From the NCBI RefSeq assembly GCF_005080845.1, contig NZ_CP034858.1, positions 186,001 to 250,000 on the forward strand: a DNA stretch of 64,000 bases. Reading direction: 5' to 3'. Position numbers and translations under genes: made by a program. The stretch is from Buchnera aphidicola (Rhopalosiphum padi). GTDB lineage: Bacteria > Pseudomonadota > Gammaproteobacteria > Enterobacterales > Enterobacteriaceae. Positions 43,441-53,523 of this stretch are shown here, in pieces (position 1 is the first letter of the stretch; each line of letters starts with the position of its first letter). The notes under the pieces are model-generated. The model was not told the origin of the DNA and ran no database searches. It was given only the letters and a program-made list of their open reading frames with translations.

Positions 43441-44871
43441 ATGCATCAAGAAATTCAATCTGAAGTTGTAGTTATAGGTTCAGGACCCGCCGGTTATTCT
43501 GCGGCTTTCCGATGTGCAGATCTAGGTTTAGATACTGTTTTAATAGAACGTTATGAACAATTAGGTGGTGTTTGTTTAAATGTAGGATGCATTCCTTCCA
43601 AAGCATTACTGCATATAGCTAAGGTGATAAAAGATGCAAGTGAACTATCTGAAGCAGGGGTTTTTTTTAATAAACCAATTATTAATATTGAAAAGATTAA
43701 CAATTGGAAAGAAAAAATTGTTAAAAAACTTACTATTGGATTATCTAATATGGGGGAAAAAAGAAAAATAAGAATTATTCGAGGAAAAGCATCTTTTGAT
43801 ACTGATCATAGTATTTTTGTACAAAATAAAAAAAATGATTTTACGATTTTTTTTAAACATGCGATTATTGCCACTGGATCTAAACCTATAAAAATACCTT
43901 CTTTTCCTAATGACGATAGTAGAATTTGGAATTCAACAGATGCTTTATCACTAAAAAATATACCTAATCGTTTTTTAATTGTAGGAGGAGGTATTATTGG
44001 TTTAGAAATGGCAACAATATACAGTGCATTGGGTTCAAAAGTAGATATTGTTGATCGATTTAATGTTTTTCTTCCTTCAGTAGATAAAGATATGACTGAT
44101 ATATATAGAAAAACAGTTGAAAAAAGATTTAATTTGTTATTACATACTCATGTTAAAAATGTTGACAGATCAAAAGATAATAATCTTGTTGTTACAATGG
44201 CTAAAGAAAACAAAAATGAAAATGTTTTTTGTTATGATAATATACTTGTTGCAATTGGAAGAAGTCCAAATGTTGATTTTTTAGGATTGGAAAAAATTGG
44301 ATTGAAATTAAACGAATCTGGTTTTATTCAGGTAGATCAACAATTAAAAACAAATTTATCTCATATTTATGCTATTGGCGATGTTACAGGTTTTCCTATG
44401 TTAGCTCACAAAGCGATACAGCAAGCGCATATTGCATCTGAGGTTATTTCTGGTAAAAAACATTATTTTGAACCTAAAGTAATTCCATCAGTAGCTTATA
44501 CTGAACCTGAAATTGCTTGGGTTGGTTTAAGTGAAAAAGAAGCTGAAAACAATAATATAGAATATGAGAGTTCTTTGTTTCCCTGGAGTGCATCAGGAAG
44601 AGCAAATGCATCAAATTGCAACATAGGTATGACAAAATTAATTTTTGATAAAAATACTAATAAGATTATTGGTGGATCTATAGTAGGTACAAACGCTAGT
44701 GAACTGATTAGTGAAATTGGACTTGCAATCGAGATGGGATGTGATGCTGAAGATATTTCACTTACTATTCACCCCCATCCAACTTTAAGTGAATCAATTT
44801 GTTCAGCTTCCGAAGTTTTTCAAGGAACAATAACAGATCTTTTAAATTTAAAAAAATCATTATTGAATTAA
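43441..44871 (+). CDS. lpd: Dihydrolipoyl dehydrogenase (E3)
   Basis: Lpd reoxidises the lipoyl groups of AceF (and of the 2-oxoglutarate complex) with NAD. The 476-residue product (E. coli 474) is an FAD disulfide oxidoreductase: FAD-binding GSGPAGYSAA near 13-22, the redox pair Cys45/Cys50 in GGVCLNVGC, an NAD-binding GGGIIGLEMA near 181, and the catalytic HPHPTLSE near 444. A strong terminator follows directly. Confidence 0.98.
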   Translation: MHQEIQSEVVVIGSGPAGYSAAFRCADLGLDTVLIERYEQLGGVCLNVGCIPSKALLHIAKVIKDASELSEAGVFFNKPIINIEKINNWKEKIVKKLTIGLSNMGEKRKIRIIRGKASFDTDHSIFVQNKKNDFTIFFKHAIIATGSKPIKIPSFPNDDSRIWNSTDALSLKNIPNRFLIVGGGIIGLEMATIYSALGSKVDIVDRFNVFLPSVDKDMTDIYRKTVEKRFNLLLHTHVKNVDRSKDNNLVVTMAKENKNENVFCYDNILVAIGRSPNVDFLGLEKIGLKLNESGFIQVDQQLKTNLSHIYAIGDVTGFPMLAHKAIQQAHIASEVISGKKHYFEPKVIPSVAYTEPEIAWVGLSEKEAENNNIEYESSLFPWSASGRANASNCNIGMTKLIFDKNTNKIIGGSIVGTNASELISEIGLAIEMGCDAEDISLTIHPHPTLSESICSASEVFQGTITDLLNLKKSLLN

Positions 44872-44918
44872 CAATTGATACACTTCTTTTCTTGTTCTAA
44901 AAGAAGTGTATCAATTTT
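44872..44918. terminator. Strong bidirectional terminator between lpd and speD
   Basis: Perfect 18-bp arms (44872-44889 with 44898-44915) with an 8-base loop, followed by T at 44914-44918. This is the longest mixed-sequence perfect hairpin found in the window. It lies between converging operons and can form on both strands. Confidence 0.85.
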
Positions 44919-44958
44919 TAAACCTTTGAATAATTTTAAAAAAATATAAATTCAAAAG

Positions 44959-45765
44959 TTATATTTTTTTAATCATAGAGATATTTTTACCATGATATAT
45001 TTCTCTCATTTCTTTCCATAATAAATCTATAATATAAGAACATTCTTCCTTTGATAAATCTTCTACGTTAATATTAAATAAATAATTTTTTAAGTTAAAT
45101 TCTTTTAGTAACATACGAGTATGGAAAATATTTTCTTGATATATATTAACATCAAGCATTTCATACATTGATTTTATATCATTAGACATAAAATTCTGAA
45201 TAGAATTAATCTTATGATCAATAAAATGTTTTATACCGTGAATGTCTCGTGTAAATCCCCTAACACGATATTCAATTGTTACAATATCTGATTCTAATTG
45301 ATGAATAAGATAATTTAATGCATTAAGAGGAGAGATTATTCCACATGTTGAAACTTCTATATCTGCACGAAAAGTACAAATTCCACTTTGAGGATGACTT
45401 TCTGGATATGTATGAACACAAATATGGCTTTTATCTAAATGGGCTAATACAGAAGATGATATAATATTATTTTTTTTATTTACAATATTTACTGTTTCTA
45501 AATTTATTGGATCTTCGCATACTAAAATAGTTACACTAGCACCTTGAGGTTCATAATCTTGATGAAAAACATTAAGAACATTGGCACCAATGATTGAACA
45601 AGTTTTTTTTAAGATTTTTGTTAATCGAACAGCATTATATTGTTCATCAATATAAGAAATATAACTATTTCGTGAATCATTAGTATTCGCATAACAAATA
45701 TCGTAAATACAAAAACTTAGGCTTTTAGTTAAATTATTAAAGCCATATAATTTTAGTTTTTGCAA
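44959..45765 (-). CDS. speD: S-adenosylmethionine decarboxylase proenzyme
   Basis: SpeD decarboxylates S-adenosylmethionine to supply the aminopropyl group of spermidine. The 268-residue product (E. coli 264) has the self-cleavage site at Ser113 in [14 protein letters not shown], which yields the pyruvoyl cofactor and two subunits. The start is TTG; the protein aligns with E. coli from QKLKLYGFN and a strong AGGAGAG ribosome-binding element lies 7-8 bases upstream. It follows speE by 27 bp, giving an operon in the E. coli order speE-speD. Confidence 0.96.
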   Translation of the reverse strand: MQKLKLYGFNNLTKSLSFCIYDICYANTNDSRNSYISYIDEQYNAVRLTKILKKTCSIIGANVLNVFHQDYEPQGASVTILVCEDPINLETVNIVNKKNNIISSSVLAHLDKSHICVHTYPESHPQSGICTFRADIEVSTCGIISPLNALNYLIHQLESDIVTIEYRVRGFTRDIHGIKHFIDHKINSIQNFMSNDIKSMYEMLDVNIYQENIFHTRMLLKEFNLKNYLFNINVEDLSKEECSYIIDLLWKEMREIYHGKNISMIKKI

Positions 45766-45792
45766 TTTAATTACTCTCCTATATAAGGATTT

Positions 45793-46653
45793 TTAACTTT
45801 TATCTAACGTATTAATTATATATTCAGGTAAATAAAAACTACTTATATGAATTTTGGAATTATAGTAATTAAAAGCTAATTTTGTATGTTTTATACGTTT
45901 TTGTAAATTTTTAATATTTATTTTACGTAAATCCATGTTATCGGTACCCCAAGAAAACATCATTATTCCGCCATAATAACTAGGAATAGTTGCTTGATAA
46001 AAACTTACGTCATTAAAATTTTTTTTTAAATTTTTATAAGTTTGATTAATATTGTTTTTCTGGAGAAAAAAAACACCATTTTGCCCTACAAATATACCGT
46101 TTTTAAGAAGATGATTTTTACAATAAAAATAAAATTCTGATAAAAATAAATCTTTTCCGCAACCAATAGGATCAGTGGAATCTGATATAATAAGATCAAA
46201 TTTTTCTTTTGTTGTCTTGATAAAGTTTAATCCGTTATCTATGATTATTTTTAGACGTGGATCTTTATATGTATTATTACTATGTTTAGGAAAAAACTTT
46301 TTGCATAAATCAATAACATTTAAATCAATTTCAACCATAGTGATATTTTCGATACTATTATGTCGGCATATTTCTCGTAGTATACCTCCATCGCCCCCAC
46401 CTACTATTAGTACATTTTTTATTAACCCGTGATAAAATATAGGAACATGAGTCAACATTTCATGATATATAAACTCATCTTTTTCTGTTGTTTGAACGAC
46501 ACCATCTATTGCCATGATTCGTCCCATAATCGAGTTTTGGAAAATAATAATATCATGGTATTTATTTTTTTTTTGATATAATATTTTATCAATTGAAAAA
46601 TATTGCCCAATATGACGATGAAGTTTTTCATGCCATATGTTTTCGTTAATCAT
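45793..46653 (-). CDS. speE: Spermidine synthase
   Basis: SpeE transfers the aminopropyl group from decarboxylated S-adenosylmethionine to putrescine, making spermidine and methylthioadenosine. The 286-residue product (E. coli 288) has the nucleotide-binding GGGDGG at 85-90 and the catalytic aspartate in ISDSTDPIG. An A10 run near residue 28 (QKKNKY) is in frame. Methylthioadenosine can be removed by the mtn product encoded upstream. Putrescine synthesis genes are not in this window. Confidence 0.96.
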   Translation of the reverse strand: MINENIWHEKLHRHIGQYFSIDKILYQKKNKYHDIIIFQNSIMGRIMAIDGVVQTTEKDEFIYHEMLTHVPIFYHGLIKNVLIVGGGDGGILREICRHNSIENITMVEIDLNVIDLCKKFFPKHSNNTYKDPRLKIIIDNGLNFIKTTKEKFDLIISDSTDPIGCGKDLFLSEFYFYCKNHLLKNGIFVGQNGVFFLQKNNINQTYKNLKKNFNDVSFYQATIPSYYGGIMMFSWGTDNMDLRKINIKNLQKRIKHTKLAFNYYNSKIHISSFYLPEYIINTLDKS

Positions 46654-46889
46654 GGTTTTTTTATCCTATAAAATATAAATTATTTGAGGACAAATAGTTT
46701 ATTCTGAGTATAGTGAAATAATAGAATTTATTTTTAGACTTTTTTTAAAAGAAGGATAATTATTTTTATAGTAAAACATTTTTAAAGTCGACTGATTATA
46801 ATAAATAATACATTTTCAATATAAACTAAAAAAATAGTACAAGGTTATCAAAAATATAATAAAAATACTATTTTTTATTAAATAGAATT

Positions 46890-47585
46890 TTAAGAACTTA
46901 TTTTTTTTAATAATAGTTTCACTAATTTTGAAGATTCTGATGATGCAATCGAAATATTTTTTTCAAAATTTGAAGTAGCATCGTTATCAGATAAATCAGA
47001 TATTGACTTTATTACAATAAAAGGAATATTAAATTGATGACATACCTGACCTATTGCAGTAGATTCCATTTCTACTCCTACTGCTGAAGAAAATTGATAC
47101 TTTATTTTTTTTATAAAATTATCCCCTCTAATAAAAGAGTCTCCAGTGATAAGTAGTCCTGTTAAAAACTTGAATTTAAATTTAATAGCAATTTCTTTTA
47201 CAATTTCATGTAAATTTTTATTTGTTTTAAATGTTTTAGGATATTGAGGTACTTGTCCTCTAGAGTACCCAAAGTTCGTTAAATTTACATCGTGGTAACA
47301 TATTTTTTTTGGAATAATAATATCGCCTATTTTTAAAGAAGAATTTAAACTTCCTGCAGAACCGCTGTTAATAATAAAATCAGGTTGAAATAAATTGATA
47401 AGAATCATAGTAGACATACTAGCAGAAACTTTTCCGATCCCTGATTGGATTAGAAAAATTTCCATGTTTTTAAATTTTCCTATGTAAATTTTAATGTTTC
47501 CTGTTTTTTTTATTGTCAAATCATTTATGATTTCTTTTATTTTCTTAATTTCTTGTTCTATAGCACCAATTATTCCAATTTTCAT
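46890..47585 (-). CDS. mtn: 5'-methylthioadenosine/S-adenosylhomocysteine nucleosidase
   Basis: Mtn (Pfs) hydrolyses methylthioadenosine and S-adenosylhomocysteine, releasing adenine and preventing inhibition of spermidine synthase and methyltransferases. The 231-residue product (E. coli 232) has catalytic-site Glu12, the VEMESTAIGQV substrate loop with a second glutamate, and the aspartate in SDLSDNDA. It lies between speE and erpA on the same strand, 236 bp from speE; that spacer shows no gene. Confidence 0.96.
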   Translation of the reverse strand: MKIGIIGAIEQEIKKIKEIINDLTIKKTGNIKIYIGKFKNMEIFLIQSGIGKVSASMSTMILINLFQPDFIINSGSAGSLNSSLKIGDIIIPKKICYHDVNLTNFGYSRGQVPQYPKTFKTNKNLHEIVKEIAIKFKFKFLTGLLITGDSFIRGDNFIKKIKYQFSSAVGVEMESTAIGQVCHQFNIPFIVIKSISDLSDNDATSNFEKNISIASSESSKLVKLLLKKISS

Positions 47586-47664
47586 TTTTTTATAAATAAA
47601 ATTTATTTTTTTTAGAGTATTAATAATTACTAGAATTTTAATTATTTAAAGCTGATTGCCTAAT

Positions 47665-48009
47665 TTAAATACTGAAAGATAAACCACATCCGCAGGTGCT
47701 TTTAGCATTTGGATTAGATACTATGAATTTTGATCCTTCTAGGTTTTCTAAATAATCTATTGTACCACCATATAAATATTGTAAGCTAATAGGATCAATT
47801 ACAAGAGAAATATTTAATTTTTCAATTAAGATATCATCTTTATTAGTTTTTTCATCAAAAATAAATTGATATTGAAATCCACTGCATCCACCACCAATAA
47901 TATATATTCTTAGTTTTAAATTTTTATTTTTTTTTTCTTCAATAATATTTTTTATTTTTTTAGCAGCTGAATTTGTGAATTCAATATATTTTATAGGATT
48001 GTTTTCCAT
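47665..48009 (-). CDS. erpA: Iron-sulfur cluster insertion protein ErpA
   Basis: ErpA is an A-type carrier that delivers iron-sulfur clusters to apo-proteins. The 114-residue product has the same length as E. coli ErpA, with the three cluster ligands at Cys42 in GGGCSGFQY and Cys106 and Cys108 in CGCG near the C terminus. It is unlikely to be IscA or SufA by overall similarity and length, though these are close paralogues. It is separated from ftsZ by 276 bp containing a GC-rich hairpin. Confidence 0.92.
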   Translation of the reverse strand: MENNPIKYIEFTNSAAKKIKNIIEEKKNKNLKLRIYIIGGGCSGFQYQFIFDEKTNKDDILIEKLNISLVIDPISLQYLYGGTIDYLENLEGSKFIVSNPNAKSTCGCGLSFSI

Positions 48010-48140
48010 TTTTAATATATTCTCAAAATATTTAAAGAAATTTTTAGAAAATAAAATATTTTATTTAATTTTATCATAAAAAAAATTTTAAACATATTTT
48101 TAGTATAAAAAATATTAGATTAATTTAATTTACTATAAAA

Positions 48141-48189
48141 ATAAGTCCTTGCGCCGATAGATCATACATTCATTATTGGCGCAGGTTAT
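48141..48189 (-). terminator. GC-rich hairpin downstream of ftsZ
   Basis: In the 276-bp ftsZ-erpA spacer an 8-bp stem (48148-48155 CTTGCGCC with 48178-48185 GGCGCAGG, one G-T pair) is extended after a 3-base bulge by four more pairs (48141-48144 with 48186-48189). The loop is 22 bases. On the minus strand it is followed by TTTTTATAG, so an end for the dcw transcript is the simplest reading. Its GC content stands out from the surrounding A/T. Confidence 0.55.
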
Positions 48190-48285
48190 GGAAAAATAAT
48201 ATTATTTTTATTTGGTGTCGTAAAAAATATTAAAAATAATATTTCTTAACATATTAACTTTTTAAAATTTTTAATTTTAAAAAAG

Positions 48286-49440
48286 TCAATCAGATCGTTT
48301 ACGAAGAAAAGCAGGAATATCTAAATATTCTGGTTCTTTTCTTTTTTGATTTTCTGTTTCTTTTATTTCATTTTTTACATTTTTTTTATCTATTGTTGTA
48401 GGTGAAATATTTAAATATTGATATCGATAATCTATTAGCATTTCTTTAGAAGATTTATTTTTTGTCTGATTAACATCTGAATATTTTTCCATTCCAATGC
48501 CTGTTGCAACTACTGTTACTCGAAGTGTATCATTCATATCAGGATCTAAAGAAGTGCCTATAACTACTGTTGCGTTATCTGACGCAAAAGATCTAATTGT
48601 GTTACCTACAGTTTCAAATTCATCTAGTTTTAAATCAAAACCAGCAGTAATGTTGACTAAAACACCTCGTGCTCCTGATAAATCTATATCTTCTAATAAA
48701 GGGCTAGATATAGCAATTTCTGCGGCTTCTTCAGCTCTATTTTCTCCAGAAGATATTCCAGTTCCCATCATGGCATATCCCATTTCAACCATAACCGTTC
48801 TTACATCAGCAAAATCTACATTCATTAAACCAGGTCGAGTAATTAATTCAGCAATTCCTTGTACAGCTCCTTTTAAAACATTGTTAGCGGCACCAAAGGC
48901 GTCTAGTAAAGAAATACCCCGACTTAATACCTTGAGTAGTTTGTCATTAGGTATTGTAATTAAAGAATCTACATGTTTTGACAGTTCTACAACTCCTTGA
49001 TCAGCAACAATCATTCTTTTTTTACCTTCAAAATTAAAAGGTTTTGTTACCACAGCAACTGTTAAAATACCTAGTTCTTTTGCTATTTCTGCTACTACAG
49101 GTGCTGCTCCAGTTCCAGTTCCTCCACCCATTCCTGCAGCTATAAAAACCATATCAGAACCATCTAGTGCAGATTTTAATAATTCTTTATCTTCTTCTGC
49201 TGAAGTACGTCCAATTTCTGGATTAGCTCCAGCTCCCAACCCTTTAGTAATGTTGTTTCCTATTTGTATGGTTTGTCCTACTTCTACTTTTCTTAAAGCT
49301 TGTGCATCAGTATTAATGGCAAAAAATTCAACACCTTCAATTCGTTCTCGTACCATATGTTCTACTGCGTTTCCACCACCACCACCAACACCAACTACCT
49401 TAATTACTGCATTATTACTTAATTCTACAGGTTCAAACAT
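48286..49440 (-). CDS. ftsZ: Cell division protein FtsZ
   Basis: FtsZ is the GTP-hydrolysing tubulin relative that forms the division ring. The 384-residue product (E. coli 383) has the tubulin signature GGGTGTG at about 105-111, the synergy-loop region, a variable Lys/Asn-rich linker and the C-terminal peptide [11 protein letters not shown] that binds FtsA. It is conspicuously less AT-biased in amino acid use than its neighbours, with few Lys/Asn substitutions. Last gene of the dcw cluster, 47 bp after ftsA; lpxC does not follow. Confidence 0.98.
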   Translation of the reverse strand: MFEPVELSNNAVIKVVGVGGGGGNAVEHMVRERIEGVEFFAINTDAQALRKVEVGQTIQIGNNITKGLGAGANPEIGRTSAEEDKELLKSALDGSDMVFIAAGMGGGTGTGAAPVVAEIAKELGILTVAVVTKPFNFEGKKRMIVADQGVVELSKHVDSLITIPNDKLLKVLSRGISLLDAFGAANNVLKGAVQGIAELITRPGLMNVDFADVRTVMVEMGYAMMGTGISSGENRAEEAAEIAISSPLLEDIDLSGARGVLVNITAGFDLKLDEFETVGNTIRSFASDNATVVIGTSLDPDMNDTLRVTVVATGIGMEKYSDVNQTKNKSSKEMLIDYRYQYLNISPTTIDKKNVKNEIKETENQKRKEPEYLDIPAFLRKRSD

Positions 49441-49487
49441 AATTTCATTCCATTATCTATCTTTAATTTTAGAAGGTTTATTGATTT

Positions 49488-50744
49488 TTAAAATTCTTTT
49501 TTAAACCAATTGTTAATTCTTTTAAACCATTTTTCAACAAAAGAATTTTCTTTTTTTTCGTTTTCATAATTAAAGTAAAATTCTTTTCCGTAGTGCAATA
49601 AACCAACTACTGTTGAATAATGTGGTTCAGTTATGTTTTCTGTTAGTCCTGAAATATTTAGAGGTTTAGCAATGCGAATTTTTTTTTGAAAAATTTTTTC
49701 CGCACATTCTGTTAAAAATGAAATTGTTGAAGCGCCTCCAGTAAGCACTATACCACTTGTTAATTGATATTTTTTTCCCTCTTTATAAAGTTTTTTTTGT
49801 ACATGAAGAATTCTATTATTAATTAAATGCAATAATTCATTATATCTTGATTCAATAACTTCTATTACTGTATCTTGTTGTAAGTTTTTTTGAAAATTTC
49901 CATATTTACTAGATAAATCAATGTTTTTTGATATTCCAGGAGACGGCTTTATTGCAGAACCATATGTAATTTTTATATTTTCTGAATCAGTGTAAGATGT
50001 ACTAAAAGCATATGAAATATCTTTAGTTATAATATTACCTGCATATGGAATAACTTGGGTGTCTTGTATAGATCCATCAATGTAAGTAATAAGATCTATT
50101 GTTCCTCCTCCTATATCAATCATACAGACTCCTAGTTTACATTCATCTTCAGTTAAAACAGCTTTACTAGAAGCAAGACCAGAAAAAATAACTTGATCAA
50201 CTTTAACATCACATTTTTCTACTGCTTTAATAATATTTTTAGCCATATTTTGATGGCATGTAATTAAATGTACTCTTACTTGCATTCTTGTACCAGCTAA
50301 ACCTATAGGATTTTTTATTCCAGATTGTTGGTCAATGGAGTATTCTTGTGGAATTACATGTAATATATGATGTTCATTAAGAATTTTTACAGACTTTGCA
50401 GTGTGTATTACATTTTCTATATCTTCTTTTGTAACTTCATCTTCAGAAATAGGAACTATACCTATTTCATTTTGACAATTAATATATTTATTGGACAAAG
50501 ATAAATATACAGATGTTATTTGACAATTAGCCATAATTTCAGCTTGATGAATAGATTCTTGTATGCACGAAATTACTGAATCTAAATTATTTATTTTTCC
50601 TTTATCTATTCCTTTAGATTCACATATTCCAATTCCAATTATTTTTATTTTACCATCTGTTAAAACCTCTCCCACTAAAGTTACTACTTTAGTAGTACCG
50701 ATTTCTAATCCGACTACTAATTTTCTATTTTTTGATATAATCAT
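49488..50744 (-). CDS. ftsA: Cell division protein FtsA
   Basis: FtsA is an actin-like ATPase that tethers FtsZ to the inner membrane. The 418-residue product (E. coli 420) begins with the phosphate-binding VGLEIGTTKV, contains the 1C domain (about 85-165), a second phosphate motif MIDIGGGTIDL and the adenosine motif TGGAS, and ends in an amphipathic helix rich in Trp, Phe and Lys that serves as the membrane anchor. ftsQ, which precedes it in E. coli, is missing. Confidence 0.97.
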   Translation of the reverse strand: MIISKNRKLVVGLEIGTTKVVTLVGEVLTDGKIKIIGIGICESKGIDKGKINNLDSVISCIQESIHQAEIMANCQITSVYLSLSNKYINCQNEIGIVPISEDEVTKEDIENVIHTAKSVKILNEHHILHVIPQEYSIDQQSGIKNPIGLAGTRMQVRVHLITCHQNMAKNIIKAVEKCDVKVDQVIFSGLASSKAVLTEDECKLGVCMIDIGGGTIDLITYIDGSIQDTQVIPYAGNIITKDISYAFSTSYTDSENIKITYGSAIKPSPGISKNIDLSSKYGNFQKNLQQDTVIEVIESRYNELLHLINNRILHVQKKLYKEGKKYQLTSGIVLTGGASTISFLTECAEKIFQKKIRIAKPLNISGLTENITEPHYSTVVGLLHYGKEFYFNYENEKKENSFVEKWFKRINNWFKKEF

Positions 50745-51106
50745 TGTTCTTTAGCCTATACTATATTTTTAAATATTACTTTTACAATAAAACGGAATTT
50801 CTAATTTTTTATATCTATTTCATAACGTAATTATTTAACATAAATAATATTTGCTTTTTACGATTTTTATTTTATAGAAATGATTAATCTTTATAAATTA
50901 ATTTATTTTTTTTTATTTATACAAGATTATTTTATTTTAAAAAAATAATATTATAGGATATAGCTATTTTATTAAATTACAATTTACAATTGTTTTAATA
51001 TTTTCACTAATATAGTATATTCTGTTCTAATCTTTATTGAAGAAATTTTTAATTTTAAACGATTTTATTAATTAAAAATTAGTAATAATTATAAAGAATA
51101 ATTTTT
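50745..51106. other. Spacer at the expected ftsQ position (362 bp)
   Basis: In E. coli ftsQ occupies this place between ddlB and ftsA. Both strands were scanned: there are stops in all frames, nothing resembles FtsQ, and the sequence is nearly all A/T. It may be the eroded remains of ftsQ and must hold any promoter for ftsA-ftsZ. Confidence 0.6.
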
Positions 51107-52024
51107 TTATTTATTAATTTTTAATATTTTTAATACTAGTTCATCAAATGATATTCCTATGCTTTTGGCGGAGATTGGAACTAAACTTCTATAAGTCATT
51201 CCAGGAATTGTATTTACTTCTAATAACCAAAATTTATTTTTATTATCTAGTATTACATCAATTCTTCCACATCCTTTACACCCTAAGGTTCTCCAAGCTG
51301 TTTCTGCAATATTTTTTAGTTCTTTTTCTTTTTGATGATGTAATTCACTTGGACATAAATATTCAGTTGAAGATTCTATATATTTAGCTCTATAATCATA
51401 AAAATGATTTTTTGTAATAATTTTTACAGGAGGTAATATTTTTTTATTAAGAATTGATACTGTGTATTCCCTTCCCTCTATAAATTTTTCAATAATTATA
51501 TCACTACTATAATTGAATGCGGCATTAATAGAGTCAATTAATAAGTCTTGATAATGAACTATTGTTATTCCTATGCTAGAACCTGAATTATTTGGTTTTA
51601 TTACAACAGGAAATTTTAGTTGTAAAATTTTTTTTAAAATCGAGGGATATGTATATTGTGAAATATCTTTTTTTTTCAGATACACATCTGGTAGTACTGG
51701 AAGAGAAGAAGATTTCCACAACAATTTAGTTCTCCATTTGTCTAAAGAAATTGCAGAGGACATAATTCCACTACCTGTATATGGAATATTTAGATATTCA
51801 AGAACTCCTTGGATACTACCATCTTCACCTCCTTTTCCATGAAGTGCGATATAGGCACTGTCAAAACCTTGTTTTTTTAATTGTATGATAGGAAAATCAC
51901 GAGTATCAACCGGATATGCGTTCAATCCAGATCTCAATAAACTTTCAAGAATTGCATATCCTGATTTAATTGAAATTTGTCTTTCAGAAGAATTACCTCC
52001 TAATAACACTGCTATTTTTTTCAT
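51107..52024 (-). CDS. ddlB: D-alanine--D-alanine ligase
   Basis: Ddl joins two D-alanines with ATP for the end of the peptidoglycan stem peptide. The 305-residue product (E. coli DdlB 306) has the N-terminal LLGGNSSERQISIKSG segment, ALHGKGGEDGSIQG, the ATP-grasp loop NNSGSSIG near 152, and the metal-binding GRIDVILD...LLEVNTIPGMT region. It follows murC by 18 bp, as in the E. coli dcw order. Confidence 0.96.
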   Translation of the reverse strand: MKKIAVLLGGNSSERQISIKSGYAILESLLRSGLNAYPVDTRDFPIIQLKKQGFDSAYIALHGKGGEDGSIQGVLEYLNIPYTGSGIMSSAISLDKWRTKLLWKSSSLPVLPDVYLKKKDISQYTYPSILKKILQLKFPVVIKPNNSGSSIGITIVHYQDLLIDSINAAFNYSSDIIIEKFIEGREYTVSILNKKILPPVKIITKNHFYDYRAKYIESSTEYLCPSELHHQKEKELKNIAETAWRTLGCKGCGRIDVILDNKNKFWLLEVNTIPGMTYRSLVPISAKSIGISFDELVLKILKINK

Positions 52025-52042
52025 ATTATCACTTTTTTATTT

Positions 52043-53472
52043 TTAAGATAAAATTTTTTTTATTATAGTATCTATGTCTCCAGCACCTTGTATTAAAATA
52101 ATATCATCTCCGTTTAAATAAGGAATAAGAAAATTTAATATTAAATTATGATTGGTTACTAAAGTTACATTTGTTTTTTTTATTTTTTTTATATCATTAT
52201 ATAGTGAAAAACTATCTGCTCCTAAAATAAACAATTCATTTGCAGAATATACATTTAGTATTAATAGAGAGTCTACTTGAGATAAAATTTTAATAAAATC
52301 GTAATATAAATCACGAGTTCTTGTATATCTATGAGGTTGAAATATCATTATTAAATTTTTTTCAGGCCAGCTTTTTCGTATTGTTTTAATGGTTTCAGAT
52401 AATTCAGTAGGATGATGTCCATAATCATCTATTAACATAACACTTTCATTTTGAATGGATTTTTTTTTTATAAATAATTTTCCAATGTATTCAAATCGTC
52501 TCGAAGTGCCTTGAAAGTTTTTTAATGATTGGTAAATTTTTTGATCAGGTATTTTTTGATATGTTGCAAAAGCAATAGCAGCGGCAGCATTTAATGCGTT
52601 ATGTTCACCGGGTAAATTTAAGGTAATTTTTAGGTTATTTAATTTTTTTTTTCTAATTAATGTGAAATTGCTTATAAAATCGCATTGTTCATAAGATGAA
52701 ATGCAAAATTCTGCATTTTTGTTAAACCCATATGTAATCACCTTACATTTTATTTTTGGTAAAATATCAAGAATGGCCTGGTTATCTATGCATAGTATTG
52801 CAACACCATACGATGGAATTTTATTTAAAAATTTTAAAAATGTTTCTTTTAATATTTCAAATTTACCATGATAATTATTTATATGATCAGATTCTATATT
52901 AGTTACAATAGCTGTTGTAGGATGTAAGTAAAGAAAAGAAGCATCACTTTCGTCTGCTTCTGCAATAAAATAATTAGAAAATCCAAGTTTTGCGTGAGAA
53001 TTAATTGATTTTATTAAACCTCCATTAACAACTGTAGGATCTAATTTATTTTTGTTTAATATATCAAAAATCATTGAAGTAGTTGTAGTTTTTCCATGTG
53101 TCCCTGACACTGCTATTCCAAATTTAAATTGCATTAATATTTGAAGCATTTCAGCTCTTAATAGTATAGGAATGTTTTTTTTTTAGCTGCTATAATTTCT
53201 GGATTATCAGAAGGAATGGCACTAGATATAACAATGAAATCGGCACATTTAATATTTTCTTCAGCATGTTGAAAATAGATATTTACTCCCATTTTTTTTA
53301 GTTTTTGCGTCATAAAGTTTTTTGATAAATCTGAACCACTGATTTTATATCCTAATTTAAACAAAATAAGAGCAATTCCACTCATTCCTGATCCAGAAAT
53401 TCCTATTAAATGAATTTTTTTAAATTTTTTTTCTTTAAAAAAATTGTTTTTTTTTATCTTATTTATATTCAT
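52043..53472 (-). CDS. murC: UDP-N-acetylmuramate--L-alanine ligase, frame interrupted at an A10 run
   Basis: MurC adds L-alanine to UDP-N-acetylmuramic acid. The frame opens at 53472 and closes after 104 codons. A run of ten A at 53175-53184 (minus strand) precedes the stop; with one more A the reading continues [15 protein letters not shown], which aligns with E. coli MurC, and gives 476 residues (E. coli 491). The first part has the UDP-binding GISGSGMSG; everything catalytic lies after the run, including the ATP loop GTHGKTTT and DDYGHHPTE. The unshifted product would be inactive. Since ddlB, murD and the rest are intact, murC is expected to be made through slippage or frameshifting, or the run is miscounted. 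Confidence 0.93.
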
Positions 53473-53523
53473 TTTTTAATTTATTTAGTAAAAAATTTTA
53501 ATATTTATGTTATTAGTAATATT

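Noticed and set aside
48497..49000. 167-codon open frame opposite ftsZ
   Set aside because: It lies wholly antisense to the conserved ftsZ frame, has no ribosome-binding element and its composition mirrors ftsZ codons.
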